DNA from: Microbacterium sp. MYb62
GTDB lineage: Bacteria; Actinomycetota; Actinomycetes; Actinomycetales; Microbacteriaceae
Assembly (NCBI RefSeq): GCF_002979475.1
Contig: NZ_PCOY01000006.1
Location: forward strand, 1-64,000
Direction of reading: 5' to 3'
DNA length: 64,000 nt
A program made the translations under genes and the position numbers. The notes under the pieces were generated by a model. That model had not been told where the DNA came from and searched no databases. It saw only the letters and a list, made by a program, of their open reading frames with translations. This document shows positions 1 through 10,039 of this stretch, in pieces (positions within the stretch are counted from its first letter, which is position 1; every line of letters begins with the position of its first letter).

Positions 1-592
1 TCGGCAGCGTCCGATGCTGCAGCACATCTATGAGCGTCGGGAAGAAGCCCTCCACCCCCTGACTGGCGTTACCCGTGACGTAGAAGATCCGCACACCGGT
101 CGCGTTGTTGAGCCCGATCGCGAGGAGCACGATGGCGAACGCCGCCACGACGATGGGGATGTTCAGCGTGATGATGCTCGTGGCCTGGCCGATGCGGTCG
201 GCGAGCTTGTACTGCCGCGATGCCGTGTAGACGCCGAGTGCGATGCCGAGGATCGTCGTGATGATGGTCGCGCCGAGAACCAGCTCGGCACTGACCCACA
301 TGCGGTACGAGACCTGCTCGTTCACGGATCCGCCGGTCGGGCTCACGCCCCAGTCCCAGCGGAGCAGGATGCCGGTGAGCCACGTCCACCACCGTTCGAT
401 CAGGGGGACGGTGTCGCTCAGATTGCGGGGCTCGAGGACATTGACGATCTGCTCTTCGGTGAGTGGAGGGCGTCGTCCCACGTAGTTGCTGCGCGGATCG
501 AGGAATCCCCACGCCAGGAAATACGTGAGGTTCGTCGCGACCACGATCATCAGCAGCCAGCCGAGTGCTCGGCGGAGGAGGTACTTGATCAA
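1..592 (-). CDS. Dipeptide/oligopeptide ABC transporter permease, N-terminal part (runs off window)
   Basis: About 197 codons of an inner-membrane permease of the DppB/OppB type, cut by the window edge. It reads from a TTG start (LIKYLLRRALGWLL) through a first transmembrane segment, an extracytoplasmic stretch with WDWGVSPTGG, then the binding-protein-dependent transport domain with several hydrophobic helices. An in-frame TAG sits just upstream and no ATG or GTG lies between, so TTG at 590-592 is the best start; AGAAAG precedes it as a weak Shine-Dalgarno (SD) site. Family knowledge: such permeases pair with a second permease, two ATPases and a solute-binding lipoprotein, which should lie beyond position 1 or upstream. 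Substrate cannot be read. Confidence in family is good, in start moderate. Confidence 0.8.
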   Translation of the reverse strand, partial: MIKYLLRRALGWLLMIVVATNLTYFLAWGFLDPRSNYVGRRPPLTEEQIVNVLEPRNLSDTVPLIERWWTWLTGILLRWDWGVSPTGGSVNEQVSYRMWVSAELVLGATIITTILGIALGVYTASRQYKLADRIGQATSIITLNIPIVVAAFAIVLLAIGLNNATGVRIFYVTGNASQGVEGFFPTLIDVLQHRTLP

Positions 593-832
593 GGGGTCAG
601 TCTTTCTCTTCTACAGACGCGCTCGGGATCTTCCGACGCAACGCTGAGCCAGTTGGATTCTCAATCACCATCCACCGTCTTCCGCGATGCGACGGGCCAT
701 CACGGGGTCTGTGACGGAGTCTTATCGCTTACGGGATCCGGTGTCAGGATTTATCCCGGGCAACTTCGGGAGACTATCACCGGTATGCCGGAATCGGGGA
801 TTAGCACCCCCTGACCGTACAATCGAGTGGAC
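593..832. promoter_or_regulatory. Divergent intergenic region; candidate lepA -10 box
   Basis: About 240 bases separate the divergent permease and lepA and hold no convincing gene. The best promoter element is TACAAT at 818-823, close to the TATAAT consensus. It lies 9 bases before the ATG at 833, so the lepA message would have little or no leader. I see no clear -35 hexamer. Promoters for the permease operon must also lie here but were not resolved. Confidence 0.4.
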
Positions 833-2686
<1,854 letters not shown>

Positions 2687-2689
2687 AAC

Positions 2690-3169
2690 GTGCCGTTTCC
2701 GGCGTACGAGCGCGGGATGACGCGTCACCCGATCGCCAGTGCGCCGGAGGGGATGCGGGTGTCCGAGCACTCGACCGTGGTCGCGCCTGCAGAGCGTGAT
2801 GCCGTGGCGGCAGTGGTCAGGTCGTGGGAGTTCAAGCGCCGGGCCGGATTCGAGGTTCCGGCAGACGCACCGACTCCCGGTCTCGAGGGGATGCTCGCGA
2901 AGCGGCTCTTCGGCATCCGATTCGTCGAGCCCGTGCGCGTGGTCTGGGCCGATGAGAGCGGATTCGGCTACGAGACGCGACCCGGGCACCCGATCTATGG
3001 CGAGGAGTCGTTCCGGATCGACGAGGGGGGAGTGTTCACGGCGCGGTCCGTCTCCCGCCCGTCGACCTGGTTCTGGCGGCTGCTCGCGCCGGCGCTGCGC
3101 CTGGTCCAGCGCGCCACCCACGCCCGCTACGTGCGGATCGTGCAGGCTGCCGCGGCCTCTTCGCGCTGA
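2690..3169 (+). CDS. DUF1990 family protein (first of tandem pair)
   Basis: A 159-residue cytoplasmic protein starting 3 bases after the lepA stop at GTG 2690; ATG 2717 (MTRHPIAS) is a real alternative. It resembles the DUF1990 family, compact proteins of unknown function. Matching landmarks are the internal WEFKRRAGFEV, the GFGYETRPGHPIYGEESF block, and the C-terminal STWFWRLLAPALRLVQ stretch ending in a basic ARYVRIV helix. There are no membrane segments or signal peptide. It is probably co-transcribed with lepA. A second, longer relative follows at 3285, so the two may be paralogues. No function is claimed. Confidence 0.75.
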   Translation: MPFPAYERGMTRHPIASAPEGMRVSEHSTVVAPAERDAVAAVVRSWEFKRRAGFEVPADAPTPGLEGMLAKRLFGIRFVEPVRVVWADESGFGYETRPGHPIYGEESFRIDEGGVFTARSVSRPSTWFWRLLAPALRLVQRATHARYVRIVQAAAASSR

Positions 3170-3284
3170 GGGTCCGGAGCAGCGGGCCGTTCGGCACGCT
3201 CCGAGAAGCCCGTCAGGCGGGTATGTGTCGGCTTGCGGCGCGTGGGGGGTGTTCGCTCAGGTAACGCGAAGTAGGGTGGAAGTC

Positions 3285-3938
3285 ATGCGGCGCGGGACTT
3301 TCCGAGACGACACGGTGGACTATGCGGCCGTGGGTGCGACCCATGCGCCGGATCTGATGCAGTACCCCCCGGAGCGCAGCATCCCGGCGGAGGAATCCTG
3401 GCGGATCGGCAGTGGCGTCGAGCGCTTCCAGACCGCCGGCGAGGCCCTTCTCTCGTGGACCGCCCAGCGTGCTGCGGGTCTGTCCGTCGAAGACGTCCGT
3501 CCCGCTCCCGGCCCTGCCTATGCGGGGGTGAGCTTCGATGCCGAGGGCAACCCGATCGCACCGAGCAAGCGCGACGTCGAGCCGCGATACGACGCGGAGG
3601 GCATGCCGTTCGTCGGCGCGGGGATGACCCTGCACCTGCGCGGACGCGTGGGTGGCATGCGAGCCGACTCCGAACTCCGCGTGATCTCGGTGACGGAGGA
3701 GACCCGACGCATCGGCTTCGTCCTCGGGACGGTCGGCGGATCGGTCGTCAGCGGCGAGGAGTCCTTCGACGTCGACTGGCGCGAGGACAATGACGAGGTC
3801 TGGTTCACGGTCCGTGCCTTCGATGCGCCGAACGGCCTGCTCTACCGCACGATCCCCGCGCTCGTGAAGCGCCGTCGCCGCGAGCTCTTCGCGCGCTACC
3901 TCCGCGCGATCTCCCCGCTGTACGCGACCCCCCTCTGA
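3285..3938 (+). CDS. DUF1990 family protein (second of tandem pair)
   Basis: A 217-residue protein related to the preceding gene, sharing the landmarks GEESFDVDW, DEVWFTVRAFDAPNGLLYR and the closing basic RRRRELFARYLRAI helix. It is longer at the N-terminus (DYAAVGATHAPDLMQYPP). ATG 3285 is preceded by GTGGAAG as an SD-like site, and TAGGGT at 3272-3277 could also give a near-leaderless start. Its stop TGA overlaps the hemW ATG by one base, which implies translational coupling with hemW. The function of DUF1990 is unknown; the link to hemW is positional only. Confidence 0.75.
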   Translation: MRRGTFRDDTVDYAAVGATHAPDLMQYPPERSIPAEESWRIGSGVERFQTAGEALLSWTAQRAAGLSVEDVRPAPGPAYAGVSFDAEGNPIAPSKRDVEPRYDAEGMPFVGAGMTLHLRGRVGGMRADSELRVISVTEETRRIGFVLGTVGGSVVSGEESFDVDWREDNDEVWFTVRAFDAPNGLLYRTIPALVKRRRRELFARYLRAISPLYATPL

Positions 3939-5173
3939 TGGCGGGACCGCTTCCCCTGGGCGATCCTGCGCCGACGGACGGCCATCTGCCCGTCGACCTG
4001 CCCATCGACACGAGCGTGCCGTTCTCGGCCTACCTGCACATCCCCTTCTGCACGGTGCGCTGCGGGTATTGCGACTTCAACACCTACACGTCGACCGAGC
4101 TGCGCGGGGCGAAACAGGAGGACTACGCGTCGACCCTGATCGCCGAGATCGCCCTCGCCCGTCGGGTGCTGTCCGACGCAGGGGCGCTGCGGCCCCTCGA
4201 CACCGTCTTCTTCGGCGGCGGCACGCCGACGCTGCTGCCCGCGGGCGACCTCGCACGCATGCTCGAGGCCGCGACCGGCGCCTTCGGCCTGGTCGAGGGC
4301 GCCGAGGTCACCGTCGAGGCGAACCCCGACACGGTGACCCCCGCGGTCGCGCGGACGCTCGCCGAGGCCGGTGTCACGCGGATGTCGGTCGGCATGCAGT
4401 CGGCTGTGCCGCATGTGCTCGCGGCCCTCGACCGCACGCACCGCCCGGAGAACGTGCGCACCGCCGTCGCCGCCGCGAAGGACGCCGGCCTCGCGGTGAG
4501 TGTCGACCTGATCTACGGGGCACCGGGGGAGTCGCTCGCCGACTGGGAGGCCTCACTCGACGCCGCTCTCGAGCTCGAATCCGACCACATCTCCGCGTAC
4601 GCGCTCATCATCGAGGACGGGACGAAGCTCGCCCGTCAGATCCGCCGCGGCGAGGTCACGACCCCCGACGACGACCTGCAGGCGGACATGTACGAGCTCG
4701 CCGATGCGCGCCTCGCGGCCGGCGGCTTCGACTGGTACGAGGTGAGCAACTGGGCGCGCTCATCGGCAGGCGCAGGCTCGGGTGACAACCGTTCGCGGCA
4801 CAATCTCGCCTATTGGCGCGGCAACGACTGGTGGGGTTTCGGGCCGGGCGCGCACAGCCACATGGCGGGCCTGCGCTGGTGGAACGTGAAGCATCCGGCG
4901 GCGTACGCGCAACGGCTCGCAGCGTCGGAATCCCCGGCGGCCGGCACCGAGCGACCGGATGACGAGTCCCGGACCCTGGAGCGCATCCTGCTGCTCAGCC
5001 GCATCCGTGAGGGGATCGCCGTCGAGGATGTGCCGGCCGGGAACCGGAGCCGCGTCGCCGGACTCATGGCCGACGGACTCATCGACCCGGTCGCCGCCCT
5101 TCAGGGGCGCATCCGGCTGACGCTCCGCGGACGCCTCCTCGCCGACGCCGTCGTGCGCGAGCTGACGGACTGA
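3938..5173 (+). CDS. hemW: HemW-type radical SAM heme chaperone (coproporphyrinogen III oxidase-like)
   Basis: A 411-residue radical SAM protein. The N-terminal HIPFCTVRCGYCDFN carries the CX3CX2C cluster ligands, with the further Cys-X-Phe seen in HemN/HemW proteins absent here in favour of CDFN. GGGTPTLLP is the SAM-binding glycine motif, followed by VEANPDTV and SVGMQS. A HemN C-terminal domain closes the protein. HemW proteins insert or carry heme rather than oxidise coproporphyrinogen; the assignment to HemW over HemN rests on the motif and on lepA proximity. The start overlaps the upstream stop by one base. It needs Fe-S cluster assembly, provided by the suf operon at 43.9-48 kb. Confidence 0.9.
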   Translation: MAGPLPLGDPAPTDGHLPVDLPIDTSVPFSAYLHIPFCTVRCGYCDFNTYTSTELRGAKQEDYASTLIAEIALARRVLSDAGALRPLDTVFFGGGTPTLLPAGDLARMLEAATGAFGLVEGAEVTVEANPDTVTPAVARTLAEAGVTRMSVGMQSAVPHVLAALDRTHRPENVRTAVAAAKDAGLAVSVDLIYGAPGESLADWEASLDAALELESDHISAYALIIEDGTKLARQIRRGEVTTPDDDLQADMYELADARLAAGGFDWYEVSNWARSSAGAGSGDNRSRHNLAYWRGNDWWGFGPGAHSHMAGLRWWNVKHPAAYAQRLAASESPAAGTERPDDESRTLERILLLSRIREGIAVEDVPAGNRSRVAGLMADGLIDPVAALQGRIRLTLRGRLLADAVVRELTD

Positions 5174-5185
5174 AGTCGGCGGGGG

Positions 5186-6604
5186 TCATCCCGGGAGCAG
5201 ATCCATCCCCGCGGTGCGGCGCTGCGACACCGTCGTGCTGACGGTGTCGAAGAGACGCGTCCGGCGCTCGGAACCGTAGGACGGCCAACCGGGGTCGCCG
5301 TCGGTGACGAAGCCGACCCACGCGGCGTTCATCTCGGCGGCGAGCTGCGGCGGGGCTTCGGGCCCGGCCATGCGTCTGGCTTCTTCATCGCCGAGGCGGT
5401 CGAACACGAATCCGAGCTCGAGCGCATGGGCGGCGCGCAGATCGCGCACCGGACTCGACCATGCGAACTCGTAGACGTACGTCGACGCAGGGCGCGCCGC
5501 CGCCACACGGCTCAGGGGCGCCCGCAGCATCAGATCCGTGACGAGCTGCCCGAACACCTCGCCGGTGCTCGCTCCGGGGAACGCGGACCGGTATTCGGCC
5601 ACCGCGCGACGGGGGATCCGCGAGAGGAGCCGGGCGGCCTGCAGCTTGAGCTCGCTGATCCCGGCCAGTGCCTCGGGCGGGAACCACAGGCGATACTCGT
5701 CCGTGTTGCTGCCGATCAGAAGGGGGGTGTCGATGGTCCCGAGCACCTCGTGCGGCGATCGTGGCAGACTCTCCTGGTCGATGGCGAACTGGAACCCCGG
5801 CGCTCCGCCGAGCGGTGACGAGCCCGCGGACTGGGCCTTGCGCGCATCGAGCAGCTGCTCGGGCGTCAGGGCGGCGAACGAGTCCCGGTCGGTGCGGACA
5901 CCGAGCCGCTTCGCGAGCTGCGCCGTCACCCGTCCCGCCTTCTTCGCCGTCTGCGCCTGGAGCGGACCCGACTCGATGATCGCGCGGTCGATCAGAGCCC
6001 GGGAGTCGTCGCGCGACAGGAGACCCGCGACGATGGCCCCGCCGGCGGACTCGCCCATGGCCGTGATCCTGGCCGGGTCGCCGCCGAAGGCCGTGATCTC
6101 GCGGTGCACCCATTCCAGCGCCGCCGCGGCATCGCGCAGACCGAGGTTGCGAGGAGCCCCGTCCAGGACCGAGAAGCCCTCCGAGCCGAGACGGTAGTTG
6201 ATCGAGACGAAGACGATGCCGGCCTTCGCGAACACCGTGCCGTCGTAGAGCGGCAGTGCGGCGGTGCCGCGTTCGAGCGCCCCGCCGTGGATCCACAGGA
6301 GGACAGGGGCCGCGGAGGCGTCGGCGGGGGCCCAGACGTTCGCGGTGAGGATGTCGTCGCCGGCGATGCGCACGGATCCCAGCAGCTCTCCGATCGCGCC
6401 CGCGTACGGGACCTGAGGCGGCGTCGGGCCGAACGCCGTCGCCTCCCGCGGACCCTCCCATGGGGCGACCGGCTGCGGAGCGCGGAACCTGTTCTCCCGG
6501 AACGGGGCGGCTGCGTACGGGATGCCGAGATAGCGGACGATCCCGTCCCGCTCTGAGCCGCGGACGATGCCGCTCGACGGGGTGGCCTGGGGCGAGGTGG
6601 TCAT
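5186..6604 (-). CDS. Carboxylesterase/lipase family protein (type-B esterase)
   Basis: A 472-residue alpha/beta hydrolase of the carboxylesterase B family. Visible landmarks are the N-terminal RYLGIPYAAAPFRENRF, the oxyanion-hole region LLWIHGGALERG, and the nucleophile elbow GESAGG (Ser between two Gly-containing residues). There is no evident signal peptide, so it is likely cytoplasmic. ATG 6604 (MTTSPQAT) is preferred because AGG lies at proper spacing before it; ATG 6613 adds three residues, and a longer upstream extension has no support. It converges on hemW with only 12 bases between the stops, and is divergent from hrcA. Substrate unknown; carboxylic or carbamic esters are expected. 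Confidence 0.88.
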   Translation of the reverse strand: MTTSPQATPSSGIVRGSERDGIVRYLGIPYAAAPFRENRFRAPQPVAPWEGPREATAFGPTPPQVPYAGAIGELLGSVRIAGDDILTANVWAPADASAAPVLLWIHGGALERGTAALPLYDGTVFAKAGIVFVSINYRLGSEGFSVLDGAPRNLGLRDAAAALEWVHREITAFGGDPARITAMGESAGGAIVAGLLSRDDSRALIDRAIIESGPLQAQTAKKAGRVTAQLAKRLGVRTDRDSFAALTPEQLLDARKAQSAGSSPLGGAPGFQFAIDQESLPRSPHEVLGTIDTPLLIGSNTDEYRLWFPPEALAGISELKLQAARLLSRIPRRAVAEYRSAFPGASTGEVFGQLVTDLMLRAPLSRVAAARPASTYVYEFAWSSPVRDLRAAHALELGFVFDRLGDEEARRMAGPEAPPQLAAEMNAAWVGFVTDGDPGWPSYGSERRTRLFDTVSTTVSQRRTAGMDLLPG

Positions 6605-6660
6605 GAGCGTCATCCTAGAGTTGTGCGCCGGTGGTACGGAGGATACGGAGCTGCACGGGG

Positions 6661-6692
6661 TAGGATTGGCACTCTGAACGTCCGAGTGCCAA
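6661..6692 (+). promoter_or_regulatory. CIRCE operator with overlapping hrcA promoter
   Basis: TTGGCACTC at 6666-6674, a 9-base spacer, then GAGTGCCAA at 6684-6692: a perfect inverted repeat with the exact CIRCE geometry bound by HrcA. The usual arm is TTAGCACTC, so this is a one-base variant in both arms. A TAGGAT hexamer at 6661-6666 touches the left arm and would place the transcription start inside the element. It lies 16 bases before the hrcA ATG, implying autoregulation of the hrcA-dnaJ operon. Confidence 0.95.
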
Positions 6693-6707
6693 CGGAAGGG
6701 AAGGGTG

Positions 6708-7739
6708 ATGGTCACCGAGCGAGGACTCCAGGTTCTCCGCGCGATCGTGCAGGACTACGTCGAGACCCACGAACCCGTCGGCAGCCGCTCCATCGTGGAC
6801 CGCCATTCCTTCGGAGTCTCGGCGGCGACGATCCGCAACGACATGGCGTTGCTCGAGGACGAGGAGCTCATCACCGCTCCGCACACCTCGTCCGGCCGTG
6901 TGCCCACCGACAAGGGTTACCGCGTCTTCGTGAATCATCTGGCCCAGCTGCGGCCGCTCTCGTCAGCCCAGCGCTCCGCGATCGAGTCGTTCCTGGGTGA
7001 ACCGGCCGATCTCGACGATCTGATGGTTCGCACCGTGCGGGTGCTGACACAGCTCACCGGGCAGGTCGCACTCGCGCAGTACCCGTCGTTCGCGCGCGCC
7101 CACGTCACCCACGTCGAACTCGTGGCGCTCGCGCCGAACAGACTGCTGATCGTGCTCGTGACCGATGCCGGCGGCGTGTCGCAGCGCATGGCGCTCGTGC
7201 CCGAGGCGATCGACGAGAGCGACCTGGCGGCGCTGCGCGCGCGCTTGGCCGCGCTGATCACCGGGCAGGCGATCAGCGAGGCATCGGATCGGCTGCAGAC
7301 GCTGATCGCCGCCGAGGAGACGCCGAAGGACCGCGTCCTGCGAACGCTCGCCGTCGTCGTGATGGACGAGCTCAGCGGCTTCCGGCAGGAGCGCCTGGTG
7401 ATGGCGGGCGCCGCGACGCTCGCACGTCGCGAGCACGACTTCCGCGGCAGCATCCATCCGCTCCTGGAAGCGATCGAGGAGCAGGTGACGCTGCTGCGTC
7501 TGATGAGCGAGATGGTCACGGACGAGCACGGTCTCGCGGCCAGCATCGGCACGGAGAATGCGCCGTTCGGCCTCGGCGAGGCATCGATCGTCGCCAGCAA
7601 CTACGCCGCGCCCAGTGGCACGGCGCGGGTCGGCGTGATGGGGCCGACCCGAATGGACTACCCGAGCAATCTCGCGGCAGCGCGGGCGGTCGCCCGCTAC
7701 CTGTCGCGGATGCTCGATGAAGACGAGGCCGGCCGCTGA
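6708..7739 (+). CDS. hrcA: Heat-inducible transcriptional repressor HrcA
   Basis: A 343-residue repressor of class I heat-shock genes. The N-terminal winged helix ([28 protein letters not shown] and [17 protein letters not shown]) binds CIRCE, and a central GAF-like domain plus a C-terminal segment follow. In this family GroEL promotes folding and DNA binding; that is established knowledge, not visible here. ATG 6708 is chosen over GTG 6705, with AAGGGAAGG just upstream. A perfect CIRCE operator lies directly in front of the gene. dnaJ follows 38 bases downstream. Confidence 0.97.
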   Translation: MVTERGLQVLRAIVQDYVETHEPVGSRSIVDRHSFGVSAATIRNDMALLEDEELITAPHTSSGRVPTDKGYRVFVNHLAQLRPLSSAQRSAIESFLGEPADLDDLMVRTVRVLTQLTGQVALAQYPSFARAHVTHVELVALAPNRLLIVLVTDAGGVSQRMALVPEAIDESDLAALRARLAALITGQAISEASDRLQTLIAAEETPKDRVLRTLAVVVMDELSGFRQERLVMAGAATLARREHDFRGSIHPLLEAIEEQVTLLRLMSEMVTDEHGLAASIGTENAPFGLGEASIVASNYAAPSGTARVGVMGPTRMDYPSNLAAARAVARYLSRMLDEDEAGR

Positions 7740-7777
7740 CGCGGTCGCCACGAGAAGACACACGCAGAAGGGCGATT

Positions 7778-8893
7778 GTGGCGGACCACTATGAGGTTCT
7801 CGGGGTGTCCCGAGACGCTTCCACCGATGAGATCAAGAAGGCGTACCGACGTCTCGCGCGACAGCTGCACCCGGATGTGAATCCCGGAGAAGACGCGGCG
7901 GAGCGGTTCAAGCTCGTCACGCACGCGTACGACGTGCTCAGCGATGACGACTCCCGACAGCGCTACGACATGGGCGGCGGAGACGGCGCCGCCGGCAACT
8001 TCGGCGGTTTCGGCGGTTTCGGCGACATCTTCGAGACCTTCTTCGGCGCCTCCCAGGGTGGCGGACGCGGCGCGCGTCCGCGTTCGCGCCGTGAGCGCGG
8101 ACAGGACGCCCTCGTCCGCGTGACGCTCGACCTCGGCGATGTCGTGTTCGGCGCGCACCGTGACATCGACGTCGACACCGCGGTGCTGTGCGAGACGTGC
8201 CAGGGCTCCTGCTGCCAGGAGGGCACCTCTCCGGTCACGTGCGACATCTGCGGCGGCTCAGGTCACGTGCAGCGCCAGGTGCGGAGCCTGCTCGGCAACG
8301 TCGTCACCTCTCAGCCCTGCGGCACCTGCGAGGGATACGGCACCACCATCCCGTACCCCTGCGGCACCTGTGGCGGTCAGGGTCGGGTGCGTTCGCGCCG
8401 TACCGTCTCGCTCGACATCCCGGCCGGAGTCGAGACCGGCCTCCGCCTGCAGCTGCCCGGTTCGGGCGAGGTCGGCAAGGCGGGCGGCCCCAACGGCGAC
8501 CTGTACGTCGAGGTGACCGTGAACGCGCACGCGGCATTCAGTCGCGAGGGCGACGATCTGCTCGCCACGCTCGAAGTGTCGATGACCGACGCGATCCTCG
8601 GCACCGAGACCACGATCCAGGGGCTCGACGGCGAGGTCGATCTGGAGATCCGCCCCGGCGTCCAGTCCGGTGACGTGCTGACGATCAAGGGCCGCGGGAT
8701 CACGCCGCTGCGGGGAACGCAGCGCGGTGACCTGCGCGTCGGCGTGCAGGTGCTGACGCCGACCAGGCTCGACTCCGCACAGCGGGCGCTGATCGAGGAC
8801 TTCGCGAAGAAGGCGAAGTCGCCGGAGCCGCAGCTCGCGCAGTTCCAGCAGGGGTTGTTCTCGAAGCTCCGCGACCGCTTCCGCAGCCACTGA
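7778..8893 (+). CDS. dnaJ: Chaperone protein DnaJ (Hsp40, type I)
   Basis: A 371-residue co-chaperone stimulating DnaK ATPase. In order: the J domain with HPD ([11 protein letters not shown]), a Gly/Phe-rich linker, four cysteine repeats, and the C-terminal peptide-binding and dimerisation domains. The first repeat reads CETCQGSCC instead of the canonical CXXCXGXG; the other three ([24 protein letters not shown]) are normal. GTG 7778 gives the standard [10 protein letters not shown] start. Linkage to hrcA and not to dnaK-grpE suggests this is the second DnaJ (DnaJ2 type) of actinobacteria. It is expected to be HrcA-controlled through the upstream CIRCE. Confidence 0.96.
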   Translation: MADHYEVLGVSRDASTDEIKKAYRRLARQLHPDVNPGEDAAERFKLVTHAYDVLSDDDSRQRYDMGGGDGAAGNFGGFGGFGDIFETFFGASQGGGRGARPRSRRERGQDALVRVTLDLGDVVFGAHRDIDVDTAVLCETCQGSCCQEGTSPVTCDICGGSGHVQRQVRSLLGNVVTSQPCGTCEGYGTTIPYPCGTCGGQGRVRSRRTVSLDIPAGVETGLRLQLPGSGEVGKAGGPNGDLYVEVTVNAHAAFSREGDDLLATLEVSMTDAILGTETTIQGLDGEVDLEIRPGVQSGDVLTIKGRGITPLRGTQRGDLRVGVQVLTPTRLDSAQRALIEDFAKKAKSPEPQLAQFQQGLFSKLRDRFRSH

Positions 8894-8895
8894 TC

Positions 8896-9624
8896 ATGGC
8901 GCTGCACTTCCTGGTGACCGCAGCGACGGATGCCCGTGTCGGCGACCTCGTGTCGTTGTCGGGGGCCGAGGCGAAGCATGCGGCCGTCGTGCGTCGCCTT
9001 CGCGTCGGCGAGGCGGTCACGGTCGGCGACGGTGCCGGGGTGTGGCTGGCGGGGACTGCGGAAGAGGTGTCGCCCTCACGCGTCGACGTCCGCATCGCGG
9101 AGCGTGTCGAGTACCCTGCTGCGACGCCGCGGATCGTGCTGGTCCAGGCGCTCGCGAAGGGCGACCGTGATGAACTCGCGGTGCAGGCCGCGTGTGAACT
9201 CGGCGTCGACGAGATCGTCCCCTGGCAGGCGGGCCGCAGCGTGTCCCGCTGGGAAGGACCGAAGGCCGTGAAGGGCCGGGAGCGGTGGGCGACGATCGTC
9301 CGTGAGGCCGCCAAGCAGGCCCATCGCGCCTGGGTTCCCGAGGTCGCCGCGCCGGTCTCGACCACGCAGCTCTCCGGACGGGCGAGCTCGCAGCGCGTGC
9401 TGCTGCTCGACCCGACGGCATCCGTACGTCTGTCCGAGATCGAGCCGGACGGTCGTGATCTGGTGCTGGTCGTCGGACCGGAAGGCGGGATCTCCGACGA
9501 GGAACTCGATCGTCTGACGGCGGTGGGGGCCGAGCGCGTGCTCCTGGGCGACACGGTCCTGCGCACCTCGACCGCCGGTCCTGCGGCGATCGCGGTGCTG
9601 TCGGTGGCGCTCGGACGATGGTGA
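8896..9624 (+). CDS. rsmE: 16S rRNA (uracil-1498-N3)-methyltransferase RsmE
   Basis: A 242-residue SPOUT-class methyltransferase that modifies U1498 of 16S rRNA using SAM. The N-terminal PUA-like part shows HFLVTAATDARVGD and LSGAEAKHAAVVRRLRVGE. The C-terminal knot has LVVGPEGGISDEELD, the SAM-binding signature, and LGDTVLRTSTAGPAAI. It begins 2 bases after the dnaJ stop, and the dnaJ-rsmE-HIT-phoH order is typical of actinobacteria. Length and motifs are complete. Confidence 0.94.
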   Translation: MALHFLVTAATDARVGDLVSLSGAEAKHAAVVRRLRVGEAVTVGDGAGVWLAGTAEEVSPSRVDVRIAERVEYPAATPRIVLVQALAKGDRDELAVQAACELGVDEIVPWQAGRSVSRWEGPKAVKGRERWATIVREAAKQAHRAWVPEVAAPVSTTQLSGRASSQRVLLLDPTASVRLSEIEPDGRDLVLVVGPEGGISDEELDRLTAVGAERVLLGDTVLRTSTAGPAAIAVLSVALGRW

Positions 9625-9675
9625 CGGCCCGTTTCGCGGACGCCGGACTCAGGGCTGCGCGGGCGCGTCGGTCAG

Positions 9676-9689
9676 TAGACTTGACGGCA
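9676..9689 (+). promoter_or_regulatory. Candidate internal leaderless promoter for the HIT gene
   Basis: TAGACT at 9676-9681 ends 8 bases before the ATG at 9689. This matches the -10 to start spacing seen at many genes in this window and would give a leaderless transcript. The preceding 64-base gap after rsmE has no gene. Confidence 0.4.
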
Positions 9690-10039
9690 TGACGGACACC
9701 TCGATCTTCACGCGCATTCTGAACGGGGAGATCCCGGCCGAGATCATCGGCGAGACCGACCGCCTCTTCGCCCTGCGCGACATCGCCCCGCAGGCGCCCG
9801 TGCACCTCCTCGTCGTCCCGAAGACCGCGGAGTACCGCGACGTCGCCGAGCTCGCAGCGGGTGATCCCGGGCTGCTGGCCGCGATGGTCGCCTTCGCGAA
9901 GGAGCTGGCCGCGACGCACACCGAGGACGGCGACTTCCGTCTCGTCTTCAACACCGGCGCGAACGCCGGACAGACCGTATTCCATGTCCACGCCCACATC
10001 CTGGCCGGCGGACTGACCGAGAAGAGTGTCGGTGCCTGA
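9689..10039 (+). CDS. HIT (histidine triad) family protein
   Basis: A 116-residue histidine-triad nucleotide-binding protein of the HINT type. Landmarks are IFTRILNGEIPAEI near the N-terminus, HLLVVPK in the middle, and the catalytic triad region GQTVFHVHAHILAG. HINT proteins hydrolyse purine nucleoside phosphoramidates and acyl-adenylates; the cellular substrate cannot be read. Its 3' end overlaps the phoH start by 8 bases, so the two are probably co-translated. Confidence 0.92.
   Translation: MTDTSIFTRILNGEIPAEIIGETDRLFALRDIAPQAPVHLLVVPKTAEYRDVAELAAGDPGLLAAMVAFAKELAATHTEDGDFRLVFNTGANAGQTVFHVHAHILAGGLTEKSVGA

Noticed and set aside
827..832. GTG at 827 as lepA start
   Set aside because: It lies only 4 bases after the TACAAT box, so a transcript from that box would not include it.
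10026..10031. GTG 10026 as phoH start
   Set aside because: The GAGAAG purine run touches it directly, so spacing is wrong; GTG 10032 fits better.
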